Shown here: positions 25,396-33,963 of the stretch, piece after piece
Layout of the letters: every line of letters begins with the position of its first letter
How positions within the stretch are numbered: position 1 is the stretch's first letter
Source of the DNA: Planctomycetota bacterium
Lineage (GTDB): Bacteria; Planctomycetota; UBA1135
DNA: 64,000 bases
Assembly (NCBI GenBank): GCA_004295085.1
Contig: SHNF01000018.1
Span: 434,001 to 498,000, forward strand
Direction: 5' to 3'
The notes under the pieces: model-generated
Seen by the model: the letters and a program-made list of their open reading frames with translations, nothing else
What the model was told of the DNA's origin: nothing
The model's database searches: none
Made by a program: the position numbers and the translations under genes

Positions 25396-26670
25396 TCACT
25401 CGCGCCACAGGTGCGGGCGCACGCCCGTCATGGCCTCCTGGAACGGCGCGGAGTCGAAGCCGGAGGCCAGGAAGGCCACCATCAGGCGCCGGTAGGAGGC
25501 GTCGCCTTTCAGCTTCTGGAACATGTGGTCGTCGTCCGCCAGCAGCAGGCGCCCGCGCGGGTACAGGGCCGCCAGCGCGATCGAGGAGCGGTAGTCCACG
25601 GCGTGGTCCCAGCGCCCGGCCAGGACCAGCACTTCCGTGCGCAGCGCGTGGGCGGGATCCGTGTCGAACGCCGGCGCCGGGATCCGGCCGGCGTCGCACA
25701 GCTCGATCAGGGGCCGCGCGAAGTTGTACTGGTTCTCGAGATCGGGAAAGAAGGCTGCACCGCCGATCTTCTCCTGCACGCCCGCGGGGTAGAAGAACTC
25801 GAATTCGCGCACCCGGACCGGGATCCCCGCCGGCGCATCGAAGAACGTGCGCACGACGTCCACCTGGTACTCCGTGCGCGCGGCGGCGTAGCGCTCCTCG
25901 TCGCCCGCCGACAGGGCGCGGATCAGCTCGGCACGGGCCTGCGGCAGCCGCTCCGCCGGCACGAAGAAGTTCTGGCGCTGCAAGGTCATGGCCAGGATGT
26001 CCCGCTCGCCGCGGTGGCGCTCGAGGGCGCGGCGCAGCTCCTGCTGCAGGGCGGGGTCGTGCGCTCCCAGCTCCTCCCAGAAGCGGTCCGAGCACAAGCC
26101 GAGCCGTCCCATGAGGAACGGGTTGACCGCGGCCGCGGTGAAGGCGCGCTGCACGCGCTGGCCGTGGCGCGCCAGGTACTCGTGCACCAGCAGCGCGCCG
26201 CCGGACACGCCGTAGAGCAGCACCTGGCCGGCTTGTCCCACCACGGCGGTCCGCACGGACTCGATGTCCTCCACGTACTGGAAGCTGTGGAACAGGCGCC
26301 AGGCCCGGGCCCAGTCAGTTCGGCCCTCGGCGTCGAGCGCCGCCTGCAGGAACTCCTCCCCGGTCCCGCGGCCGAAGATGCCGACCACGTTGAAGGCGTC
26401 GCCGAATTCGTCGTGCTGCAGCCGCGCCACCGTTCCCGGGCGCAGATAGAACTGCTGCGCGTCGGCGATGACGAGCAGCGTCGGCCGGGCCGGGTCGAAA
26501 GGCGCGCCGAGCTCGTAACGGAGCGCAGCGCGGCCCGGGGAAGCCTGCGCAGGATCGGCAGGCTGCGCGTGGTCGAGCGGGACCTCGATGCTGCGGGCGA
26601 GGCCCTCCGGATCCTGTAACCTCGCCGTGGCCTGCGGTAGAAGGAGCATGAGGAGGGCGAGGGGCTGCAT
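25396..26670 (-). CDS. Exported alpha/beta hydrolase
   Basis: A 424-residue alpha/beta hydrolase with a short hydrophobic signal-like N-terminus (MQPLALLMLLLPQATA). The nucleophile elbow is GVSGG (catalytic Ser). Asp lies in AGRWDHAVDY and His in DDDHMFQ near the C-terminus, in the right order for a Ser-Asp-His triad. The oxyanion-region text is unusual (NVVGIFGRGTGEEF). It resembles tripeptidyl aminopeptidase/proline iminopeptidase-like hydrolases. The substrate is unknown. The start was chosen because upstream in-frame sequence lacks any protein-like pattern. Confidence 0.78.
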   Translation of the reverse strand: MQPLALLMLLLPQATARLQDPEGLARSIEVPLDHAQPADPAQASPGRAALRYELGAPFDPARPTLLVIADAQQFYLRPGTVARLQHDEFGDAFNVVGIFGRGTGEEFLQAALDAEGRTDWARAWRLFHSFQYVEDIESVRTAVVGQAGQVLLYGVSGGALLVHEYLARHGQRVQRAFTAAAVNPFLMGRLGLCSDRFWEELGAHDPALQQELRRALERHRGERDILAMTLQRQNFFVPAERLPQARAELIRALSAGDEERYAAARTEYQVDVVRTFFDAPAGIPVRVREFEFFYPAGVQEKIGGAAFFPDLENQYNFARPLIELCDAGRIPAPAFDTDPAHALRTEVLVLAGRWDHAVDYRSSIALAALYPRGRLLLADDDHMFQKLKGDASYRRLMVAFLASGFDSAPFQEAMTGVRPHLWRE

Positions 26671-26947
26671 GCTGCACTGTTCCGTCGGGCCAAGACCGGC
26701 GCTCCGGCGCCATTCCGCCGCGCCGGAGGGCGCCGGGACCCGGCGCGGGGTCACCCGGGCTTCACCGGCGCTTGGCCGGCGCCTGACCGGAGGCCTGGAC
26801 ACTGTCCTTGCCCGCCCCCGGCTTCCGGAAACCCCCGGCGGCCGGGGACATCCAAGGGGACGAAGCCTGCGGCCCCGGAGATCCTGCTCCACCGCGAATC
26901 CCGTCCTCGGGGCACTGCCGTAGCGTCCACGTCCCGCCGGAGCCAGC

Positions 26948-27214
26948 ATGATCCTGTCCGCCTTCTTCCAGCACTGGAGCCTGCGCCGCCGCGCGGCCGC
27001 AGGAAGAGGGACGTCCGGAGTGCCCGGCGCGCCGGTCCTGGACCAGAGCGACTGGGAGTTCGTCGCCGAGATCTGGTCGCCGCGCGACCTGTCCCGGCGC
27101 GCCATGACGGAGCTGCGCCGGCTGCCGTCGGCGCCCGAGATCACGGCCGCCCTGCAGGCGTTCCGTGAGTCCTCCGAGCGCTCGGCGCACTCCGAGCGCT
27201 CCAGCGCGGCCTGA
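26948..27214 (+). CDS. Small hypothetical protein
   Basis: An 88-residue open frame with a plausible start: ggag seven bases before the ATG. The protein is Arg- and Ser-rich (LRRRAAAGRG, ESSERSAHSERSS) with a conserved-looking centre DWEFVAEIWSPRDLSRRAM. No signal peptide, Cys pattern or known domain. It sits alone between a minus-strand hydrolase and a plus-strand protease. It may be real, but in GC-rich DNA a frame of this length can occur by chance. Confidence 0.4.
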   Translation: MILSAFFQHWSLRRRAAAGRGTSGVPGAPVLDQSDWEFVAEIWSPRDLSRRAMTELRRLPSAPEITAALQAFRESSERSAHSERSSAA

Positions 27215-27337
27215 GACGGCGCGCGCACACGCCACGCCCCGGCGGAGAAGGCCCGCAACCAGCGTGGAGGGCGTTAGCCTGATGGACTGCCGGCGCCCGG
27301 TCGCCTGCCCCCCATAACCATTGATTCGGGAGCATCC

Positions 27338-28888
27338 ATGAGATCCCTTGCTCTGTCCTCTTTCCTCCTGCTCGCGGCGGCCGGGATTGCCCCGGCCCAG
27401 GAGCGTCATCCACTGGCCTTCGGCCCCTTCCGGGACCGTCCCGGCTACGAGGAGTTCACCGGCCGCATGGTCGTGCGGCCCGTGCAGAAGGACGCGCTGC
27501 TGCGCCGCGGCCTGAGCGCCGAGGCGGCCACGCGCGCCCGCGAGGCCGCAGCCGCATTCCTGGACGAGTGGCGCATCAAGTACTACGCCGATGTGGACGA
27601 GCACGTCGTCGCGCTCCCGGACGGCTGGGACGAGAACAGCTTCGCGCGCCTCCTGGAAGGCACCGGCGACTACGAGTACGCGACGCCGGACTTCCGCTGC
27701 TTCCCGCTGGTGGCGCCCAACGACCCCCTGTACGGCCAGCAATGGCAGCACCAGAACATGAACTCGGAGGCGGGCTGGGACCTGCACACCGGCGACGGTC
27801 AGACCATCGCCGCCTTCATCGACACCGGCATCGACCTGAACCACCCGGACCTGCAGAACCGCGTGTCCGGCTACAACTCGGTCAGCGACCTGCCCGAGTC
27901 CTCGGGCGGGCAGGTGTTTGACGTGATGTGGCACGGCAGCGCCGTGTCGGGCTGCATCGCCGCCACCGGCAACAACGGCATCGGCGTCACCGGGGTTTCC
28001 TGGAGCAACCGGCTCATGCCGATCCGCACCACGGACTCGCCGGGCGGCGGCGCCTACCTGACCGACATCCTGGAAGGGGCGCGCTGGGCCGTCCAGAACG
28101 GCGCGCGCACTGCCAGCGCCAGCTACAGCGGCGTGAGCTACCCGGAGGTCGGGACCACGGGCACCGAGGTCAAGAACCTGGGCGGCTTGTTTTTCTACGC
28201 CGCCGGCAACGAGGGCTGGGACTGGGGCGGCTTCGACTACCCGGACACGGAGGTGATCGGCGCCACCGACATCAATGACAACCGCGCCTGGTTCAGCAGC
28301 TGGGGCGACGTCGTGGACGTGGTGGCGCCCGGGGACAACATCTACACCACGATGCTGGGCAGCACCTACACCTTCACCAGCGGCACCAGCTTCAGCACGC
28401 CGCACGCCAACGGCATCGCCAGCATGATCTGGTCGGCCAACCCGTTCCTGACTCCCAACGAGGTGGAGGCCCGGCTGTTCGCCTGCTGCGACGACCTGGG
28501 CGCCGCCGGCAACGACCGTGTGTACGGCTGGGGGCTGGTGAACCTGCGCCGCGCCATCGAGCTGGCGGTCACCGGCAGCATGGCCCTGACGGTTCCGGCC
28601 ACCCTCACCCACGGCCAGAGCACCACGATCACCGCGAGCGGCGCCACGCCCTTCGCCACGGTGTACTTCTACTACTCCACCACCGGCATGCAGGCCACGG
28701 TGCTGCCGGCCCTGCAGACTTCGGTGGGGCTGCGCAACCCGGTCCAGGGCGGAGTCATCGCGGCCAACGGCGCCGGGTCGGCCACGCTGGTGCGGAACGT
28801 TCCCAACAACGCCGCCGGCCGCAATGTCTGGATCCAGGCGGCGGAGCTCGGCAATTCCTCGGACATCGAGTTCCGGGTGATCCAGTAG
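27338..28888 (+). CDS. Secreted subtilisin-like serine protease (S8)
   Basis: A 516-residue secreted protease. Signal peptide at residues 1-21 (LALSSFLLLAAAGIAPAQ), then a propeptide-like region to about 120 (inhibitor_I9-like, LPDGWDENSFARLLEG). The S8 catalytic domain has Asp162 in FIDTGIDLNHPD, His199 in MWHGSAVSG, the oxyanion Asn in FYAAGNEG and Ser351 in GTSFSTPHANG. The last 115 residues form a beta-rich domain (LTVPATLTHGQSTTITAS), seen in extracellular proteins of this type. The His motif is WHGSAVSG rather than the common HGTHVAG. A gggag sequence precedes the ATG. Confidence 0.92.
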   Translation: MRSLALSSFLLLAAAGIAPAQERHPLAFGPFRDRPGYEEFTGRMVVRPVQKDALLRRGLSAEAATRAREAAAAFLDEWRIKYYADVDEHVVALPDGWDENSFARLLEGTGDYEYATPDFRCFPLVAPNDPLYGQQWQHQNMNSEAGWDLHTGDGQTIAAFIDTGIDLNHPDLQNRVSGYNSVSDLPESSGGQVFDVMWHGSAVSGCIAATGNNGIGVTGVSWSNRLMPIRTTDSPGGGAYLTDILEGARWAVQNGARTASASYSGVSYPEVGTTGTEVKNLGGLFFYAAGNEGWDWGGFDYPDTEVIGATDINDNRAWFSSWGDVVDVVAPGDNIYTTMLGSTYTFTSGTSFSTPHANGIASMIWSANPFLTPNEVEARLFACCDDLGAAGNDRVYGWGLVNLRRAIELAVTGSMALTVPATLTHGQSTTITASGATPFATVYFYYSTTGMQATVLPALQTSVGLRNPVQGGVIAANGAGSATLVRNVPNNAAGRNVWIQAAELGNSSDIEFRVIQ

Positions 28889-28902
28889 CCACGCCCGGGC
28901 GC

Positions 28903-31194
28903 TCAGCGGCGGCGGCCGGCCTCGGCCGCCGCCGCCTGCGCCTGCGGCAGCAGCGCCAGCCAGTCGCGCAGCAGCTGGCGCATGGCCGCGGGGTCGGGCA
29001 CGCGGTAGCGGGCGGCGCTCTCGCGCTCGCCCACCAGCAGCGTGAGCGCGTCCTTGCCGCACAGGCGGAAGATGTCCTCGTCCGTGGTGTCGTCACCTGC
29101 CGCCAGCACGAAGTCGCTGGCTTGGGCCGTCTCGCGGATGAGGATGTGCACCGCGGTGCCCTTGTCCATGCCCATGGGCCGCACCTCGATCACCTTGCTG
29201 CCGTGGATCACCTCCAGCGGCTCGCTGCTCAGGAACTCGTCCAGGTGCTGGAACAGCTCGCGGGCCTGCCAGGAGCTGAGCACGGGATCGCACTGCCGGT
29301 AGTGCCAGGCGACGCCCAGCGGCTTCTCCTCGATGTGGCTGCCCGGCACGCGGTCGGCGAAGCGCCGCATCACCTCCAGGATCAGCGGGCGCCAGGTCTC
29401 GGGCGGGCGCCGGAACATGAGCTTGAACTCGTGCTCGCCCGGGCGGCGCAGGAAGGCGCCGTGCTCGGCCACGAAGCCGCAGCCGGTGGCACCGAGCCAC
29501 TGCTCCAGCACCTGCGGCGGGCGGCCGCTCACGACCCAGGTGCTGACGCCGGACACCTGCGTCAGTGCGTTCAGGAGCTGCAGCACCTCCGGGGTGGGCG
29601 CCGCCGCTTCGGGTGTCGGCTCGAACTCGCGCAAGGTGCCGTCGTAGTCCAGGAACAGGTGGCGCTGCCGGGACTGGCGCCAGCGCTCCTCCTCGGCGCG
29701 GCGGACCTCGCCGGCGAGCAGCGGCGTCGGCGACAGATGCTGGGCGTCGCGGATCGCGTCCACGCAGTGGCGTACCCACACGTGCACGTTGTTGCGGCGC
29801 ACGCGCTCGCGCATCGGGGCCATGCGCCGCGCCTGCTCCTCCGGGCTCATCTCCAGCGCGCGCCGCAGCGCGCCGGCCATGGCCACCGGGTCGTAGGGGT
29901 TGACGTGGATGGCTTCGCCCAGCTCCCAGGCGGCGCCGGTGAACTCGCCGATGATGAGCACGCCGTCGTCGCGCTGGCGCGCGGCCACGTATTCCTTGGC
30001 CACCAGGTTCAGCCCGTCGCGCAGCGGCGTCACCAGCGCGACGTCGGCCACCTGGTACAGGGCGCCGAGCACGGCCGGGGGGACGCTGCGGAAGTAGTAG
30101 TGCAGCGGCACGTGCCGCGGGCGCCCGAATTCGCCGTTGATGCGGCCCGCGATCCGGTCCACCTCGTCCTTGAGCCGGCGGTACTCCTCCACCTCCACGC
30201 GCGAGGGCACCGCCACCTGGATCATCATGACCCGGTCCACCAGCGACGGGTCGCTGCGCAGCAGCTCGCCGAAGGCGCGCAGGCGGTTCGGAATGCCCTT
30301 GGTGTAGTCCAGCCGGTCCACGCCCAGGATGACGCGCCGTCCCGCGGCAGCCTCGCGCAGGCGCGCGACCTCCGCGGCCACCTCCGGGGTCCGCCCGCGC
30401 TCCTGCCACTCCTCCGGCACGATGCCGAGCGGCTCGGCCAGCAGCCGCACGCGCCGACCCTCGTGCAGCACCTCGGCGCTGCGCACGTCCAGGCCCAGGA
30501 CACGGCGCAGGGCGCTGCGGAAGTGGCGCACGTAATCCAGGGTGTGGAAGCCGATCATGTCGGCGCCGAGCATGCCACGCAGCGCCGCGGCGCGCGTGGG
30601 GAGGATGCGGTAGATCTCGGACGAGGGGAACGGGATGTGCAGGAAGAAGCCGATGCGCAGCTCCGGCAGCGCCTCGCGCAGCATGGCCGGCACCAGCAGC
30701 AGGTGGAAGTCGTGTACGAACACGATGTCGGACGGGCGCGCGTGCTCCAGCAGGGCGTCGGCGAAGCGGCGGTTGACGCGCTCGTAGACCTGCCAGTCGT
30801 CGTGACGGAAGGTCACGTTGTGCGTGAAGTAGTGGAACAGCGGCCACAGCACCCGGTTGCAGGTGCGGTTGTAGTAGGCCTCGTGCTCCTCCGGCGTGAG
30901 CGCGATCCCGACCATCCCCTGCTCCGCCAGCGCGCCCTGCACCTCGGCGTCGAGCGTGCCATCGGGCGACGGCGCGCCGGGCCAGCCGATCCACAGCCCT
31001 TTGCCCTCGCGGTGCGGATGGCTCAGCCCGGTGGCGATCCCGCCCGAGGACATCTGCGCGCGCACCCCGTGTTCGTCGCGCTGCACGGTGACGGGCAGCC
31101 GGTTGCTCGCCAGCAGCAGCCGCTCTCCCTCCCGCAGGAACGTCGCCGGCGCATCCACGCGCTCTGTTGTAACTTGGTTGGCGGCCACCGTCAC
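28903..31194 (-). CDS. otsAB: Bifunctional trehalose-6-phosphate synthase/phosphatase
   Basis: A 763-residue fusion. The N-terminal GT20 domain (about 25-480) shows [59 protein letters not shown] and [13 protein letters not shown]. It joins UDP- or GDP-glucose to glucose 6-phosphate. The C-terminal HAD domain (about 510-763) shows [11 protein letters not shown] and [12 protein letters not shown], and removes the phosphate to give trehalose, an osmo- and stress protectant. The fused order is common in Bacteroidota, Planctomycetota and eukaryotes. The start is GTG; the divergent GGDEF gene begins about 15 bases away, so regulatory space is very small. Confidence 0.93.
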   Translation of the reverse strand: MTVAANQVTTERVDAPATFLREGERLLLASNRLPVTVQRDEHGVRAQMSSGGIATGLSHPHREGKGLWIGWPGAPSPDGTLDAEVQGALAEQGMVGIALTPEEHEAYYNRTCNRVLWPLFHYFTHNVTFRHDDWQVYERVNRRFADALLEHARPSDIVFVHDFHLLLVPAMLREALPELRIGFFLHIPFPSSEIYRILPTRAAALRGMLGADMIGFHTLDYVRHFRSALRRVLGLDVRSAEVLHEGRRVRLLAEPLGIVPEEWQERGRTPEVAAEVARLREAAAGRRVILGVDRLDYTKGIPNRLRAFGELLRSDPSLVDRVMMIQVAVPSRVEVEEYRRLKDEVDRIAGRINGEFGRPRHVPLHYYFRSVPPAVLGALYQVADVALVTPLRDGLNLVAKEYVAARQRDDGVLIIGEFTGAAWELGEAIHVNPYDPVAMAGALRRALEMSPEEQARRMAPMRERVRRNNVHVWVRHCVDAIRDAQHLSPTPLLAGEVRRAEEERWRQSRQRHLFLDYDGTLREFEPTPEAAAPTPEVLQLLNALTQVSGVSTWVVSGRPPQVLEQWLGATGCGFVAEHGAFLRRPGEHEFKLMFRRPPETWRPLILEVMRRFADRVPGSHIEEKPLGVAWHYRQCDPVLSSWQARELFQHLDEFLSSEPLEVIHGSKVIEVRPMGMDKGTAVHILIRETAQASDFVLAAGDDTTDEDIFRLCGKDALTLLVGERESAARYRVPDPAAMRQLLRDWLALLPQAQAAAAEAGRRR

Positions 31195-31209
31195 CCCAAT
31201 CCTCTACGC

Positions 31210-31827
31210 TTGCGCCCGCGACCCAGGCCCGAATCCGCCCTCGCATGGCTGGCTGCGCTCTCGGACGCGGACCTGGCCCGCGTGCCGGAGGACTTGCGCG
31301 CCGGCCTGCGCGCCGCCCGCGGGGCCTGCCTGCGCGTGGCCGAGCTCGAGGCGCTGGCCTGGCGCGACTCCCTGACCGGCCTGTGGAATCGGCGCGCCTT
31401 CGAGCGCATCGGCGGCCTGCAACTGGCCCAGGCGCGCCGTTATCGCTTCCCCGTCAGCCTGATCCTGCTGGACCTCGACGACTTCAAGGCGGTGAACGAC
31501 CAGCGCGGGCACGCCGCGGGTGACCGCCTGCTGCAGGCGGTGGCGTCCGCGCTGCAGCAGAACAGCCGTGACAGCGACCTCGTGGCGCGCTGGGGCGGCG
31601 ACGAGTTCGCGCTGCTGCTGCCCCAGACCGGCGCCGGCGGTGCCAGGGCCGCCGCGGAGCGCTTGCGCGCGCACGCCTGGGAAGCCGCGCGCCGCGCGCT
31701 CCCGGACGCCGATCCCCTGCTCACGCTGTCCTCCGGCGTGGCCAGCACCGAGCTCGCGGACGACTTCAGCCTGGCCGGCCTTTTCCAGCACGCCGACGCG
31801 TGCCTGTACCACATGAAGGCCGTATGA
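31210..31827 (+). CDS. Diguanylate cyclase (GGDEF domain)
   Basis: A 205-residue protein with a complete GGDEF domain: DSLTGLWNRRAFE, LILLDLDDFKAVND, GHAAGDRLL, and the active-site ARWGGDEFALLLP. The RDSD sequence five residues before GGDEF is the product-inhibition I-site. It makes cyclic di-GMP from two GTP. The N-terminal about 55 residues form only a short helix with no sensory domain. The start is uncertain: TTG is used here, GTG at 31282 would remove 24 residues; both keep the full catalytic domain. No obvious c-di-GMP effector was identified nearby. Confidence 0.88.
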   Translation: MRPRPRPESALAWLAALSDADLARVPEDLRAGLRAARGACLRVAELEALAWRDSLTGLWNRRAFERIGGLQLAQARRYRFPVSLILLDLDDFKAVNDQRGHAAGDRLLQAVASALQQNSRDSDLVARWGGDEFALLLPQTGAGGARAAAERLRAHAWEAARRALPDADPLLTLSSGVASTELADDFSLAGLFQHADACLYHMKAV

Positions 31828-31848
31828 AGGGGGTCAGAGACGCCCTTC
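31826..31848 (+). terminator. Hairpin after the GGDEF gene
   Basis: GAAGGG (31826-31831) pairs with CCCTTC (31843-31848) across an 11-base loop, directly at the stop codon. There is no T-tract. The loop contains ggggtcagaga, related to the GGGGTC repeats around the aconitase-family gene. Confidence 0.35.
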
Positions 31849-31867
31849 CCGGCAGCTAGGATCCAGC

Positions 31868-33943
31868 GTGCCCTTGCCCGGCGCCGGGTTCCGTTGCACC
31901 GTCCTGGCCCTGACCCTGGCGGCGGGGGCGGCCGCGCGCCAGGACGGTGGCGGGGCCGCCTGGCCGGGCCGCCTGGAGGGCGTGCGCAACGCGCGCCCGG
32001 TTTCGGGCTTTTCCGGCCCGCAGGGCGCGAGCGTGCGCGCGCGCGTGCTGCTCCGCAGCGGCGCGCTGACCCGCGCCGCTCCGGACGCGCTGGCGCAGTT
32101 GCAGCGCTACGGCGTGCGGCGCGTGGTGGACATCCGCGGGCTGTCCGAGATCCTGGAGACCGGCGCGGACCCGGCGCCGTTCGGGCGCAGCCCGATGCTG
32201 GTGCATCTGCCGATGGTGGTCGAGACCCAGTCTCCGGACCCGGTGCAGGCCTACCGCGACCTGTGGCAGCAGAACCGCGCCGCCGAGCGCGGTCTGCTCG
32301 AGCTGCTGGCGGATCCCGCCAACCATCCGCTGCTCGTGCACTGCAGCGACGGTCTGGACCGCACCGGCATCCTGGTGGCGATGCTGCTGGAGCTGGCCGG
32401 CGTCCCGCGCGAGCAGATCCTGGACGACTTCACCGACAACGACGGCACGCGCAAGGTGGACGCGGCCCCGCTGCTGGCGGTCATGGCCTTGTGGGACGCG
32501 CACCCCGGCGGCCTCGCCGCCTGGCTGGAGCAGGAGGCGCAGGTGCAGCCCGCGGTGCTCGCCGCCGTGCGCCACTACTTCTACTCGGCTGAGCTGCTCA
32601 GCGAGCCTGCCGCCGAGGCCGACGCGCGCGCCGAGCTGGCGCGGGTGGAGACGGAGGCCGGCAAGGGCCGCTACGAGAAGGCGGCCGCCGGCTACGCGGC
32701 GCTGGCGAAGAAGCAGCCGCAGACCGCCGCCGGGCGGATCGCCGCCCGGCGCGCCCAGGCCAACGCCCTGCTCGGCTGGTCCTGGCTCGTGCGCTCCGGC
32801 CCGTCCGCGAACCGCGTGGACGTCGTGCTGCTCGGCGACGGCTACCTGCTGAAGAAGCAGTCGAGCTTCGACAAGCTGGCGGAGCGCATGCCGGAGGACT
32901 TCCGCCGCCACGCGCTGTTCGGCGAGTATTTCGGCTACCACAACTTCCTGCGCGCCAACCTGGCCAGCGCCGAGGACGGCGTGGACATGGGCGGACGCGA
33001 GTATTCCACGGCACTCAACGGACACGACTCCGGCGCCGCCCAGGGCCAGGTGGCCGTGGACCACAAGCTGGTGCGCGACTCCCTGGCGCAGCTTCCGGAG
33101 CAGGACGGACTGGCCATCGTGTTCGTGCGCGCCGGGACGCTGGGCACCGGCGGCGGCGGCGTGGCCGTCATCGGCGGCGGGCCCAGCAACACCGTCTTCC
33201 ACGAGTGGGGGCATGCCTTCGCCGGCCTCCTGGACGAGTACAGCAGCGACACCGGCGCGCGCGGGACCGGGCGCAGCGGCATCAACGTCAGCGACAGCGC
33301 CGACGGCGCGCGCCTGCCCTGGAAGCACTGGATCGACGCCCAGGTGCCCGGCGTCGGCGCCTTCGAGGGCGCCGACGGCCGCGCCAAGGGCGCCTGGAAG
33401 GCCACCGCGTCGGGCTGCGCCATGGACAGCGGCGCCGACTTCTGCCGCGTGTGCCGCGAGCAGATGATCCTGTCCATCTACGAGCTGGTGGATCCGGTGG
33501 ACGCCTGCGCGCCGCCGCCGCATCCCGATGCCGCCGGCGACCCCTTCGCCGAGCCGCTGCCGCCGCTGCGCGCCGCAGCACCGCTGGATTTCGCGGTCCA
33601 GCCCATGCGGCCGTCCCGGCACTCCCTGGAGGTGCGCTGGTGGGTGCTGCCCGCAGCGGACGTGCCGCCCGCGCCCCGGCGGCGCGGCGAGTTCCTCCAC
33701 GGCACCCGCCGCGACCGCGGCCCGCTCGCGCCGATCCGCGCCGAGCCCGACGCCGAGACCAGGGCCGGCAAGGACGGCTGGCACCGCTTCCGCCTGGATC
33801 CCGCCGCACTGACCGCCGCGCGCGTGCGCGTGATCTGCCGGGTTCAGGACAGCACGAAGCTGCCCGACGAAGACCATCCCTGGGTCCTGCGCGACGACGA
33901 CGGCCTGCTCGAGTCCGAGCGCGCCTGGTGGGTGGAGAAATAG
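31868..33943 (+). CDS. Tyrosine phosphatase-M64 metallopeptidase fusion, exported
   Basis: A 691-residue protein. A signal-like N-terminus (FRCTVLALTLAAGAAA) is followed by a tyrosine-phosphatase-like domain (about 30-230) of the Y_phosphatase3 type: RRVVDIRGLSEI and the P-loop VHCSDGLDRTG with catalytic Cys159 and Arg165. After a helical linker comes an IgA peptidase M64-like domain (about 300-550): VDVVLLGDGYLLKKQ, HNFLRANLASAEDGVD, and the zinc motif HEWGHAFAGLLDEY with His445, Glu446 and His449. A beta-rich C-terminal part ends the chain. Start is GTG. Both active sites look intact. This pairing is unusual; I know of no described example. Confidence 0.85.
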   Translation: MPLPGAGFRCTVLALTLAAGAAARQDGGGAAWPGRLEGVRNARPVSGFSGPQGASVRARVLLRSGALTRAAPDALAQLQRYGVRRVVDIRGLSEILETGADPAPFGRSPMLVHLPMVVETQSPDPVQAYRDLWQQNRAAERGLLELLADPANHPLLVHCSDGLDRTGILVAMLLELAGVPREQILDDFTDNDGTRKVDAAPLLAVMALWDAHPGGLAAWLEQEAQVQPAVLAAVRHYFYSAELLSEPAAEADARAELARVETEAGKGRYEKAAAGYAALAKKQPQTAAGRIAARRAQANALLGWSWLVRSGPSANRVDVVLLGDGYLLKKQSSFDKLAERMPEDFRRHALFGEYFGYHNFLRANLASAEDGVDMGGREYSTALNGHDSGAAQGQVAVDHKLVRDSLAQLPEQDGLAIVFVRAGTLGTGGGGVAVIGGGPSNTVFHEWGHAFAGLLDEYSSDTGARGTGRSGINVSDSADGARLPWKHWIDAQVPGVGAFEGADGRAKGAWKATASGCAMDSGADFCRVCREQMILSIYELVDPVDACAPPPHPDAAGDPFAEPLPPLRAAAPLDFAVQPMRPSRHSLEVRWWVLPAADVPPAPRRRGEFLHGTRRDRGPLAPIRAEPDAETRAGKDGWHRFRLDPAALTAARVRVICRVQDSTKLPDEDHPWVLRDDDGLLESERAWWVEK

Positions 33944-33963
33944 GGGTCGTACCTAACCTTTCC
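33943..33963 (+). repeat. 21-bp GGGGTC direct repeat, copy 1
   Basis: GGGGTC-gtacc-TAACCTTTCC. It matches the copy at 35900-35920 in 16 of 16 conserved positions, with a variable five-base middle. It overlaps the last codons of the aconitase-family gene. Confidence 0.7.

Noticed and set aside
29122..31209. Plus-strand frame upstream of the GGDEF domain as a long sensory region
   Set aside because: It is the antisense of otsAB with His/Gln-rich nonsense composition; the GGDEF protein starts near 31210 or 31282.
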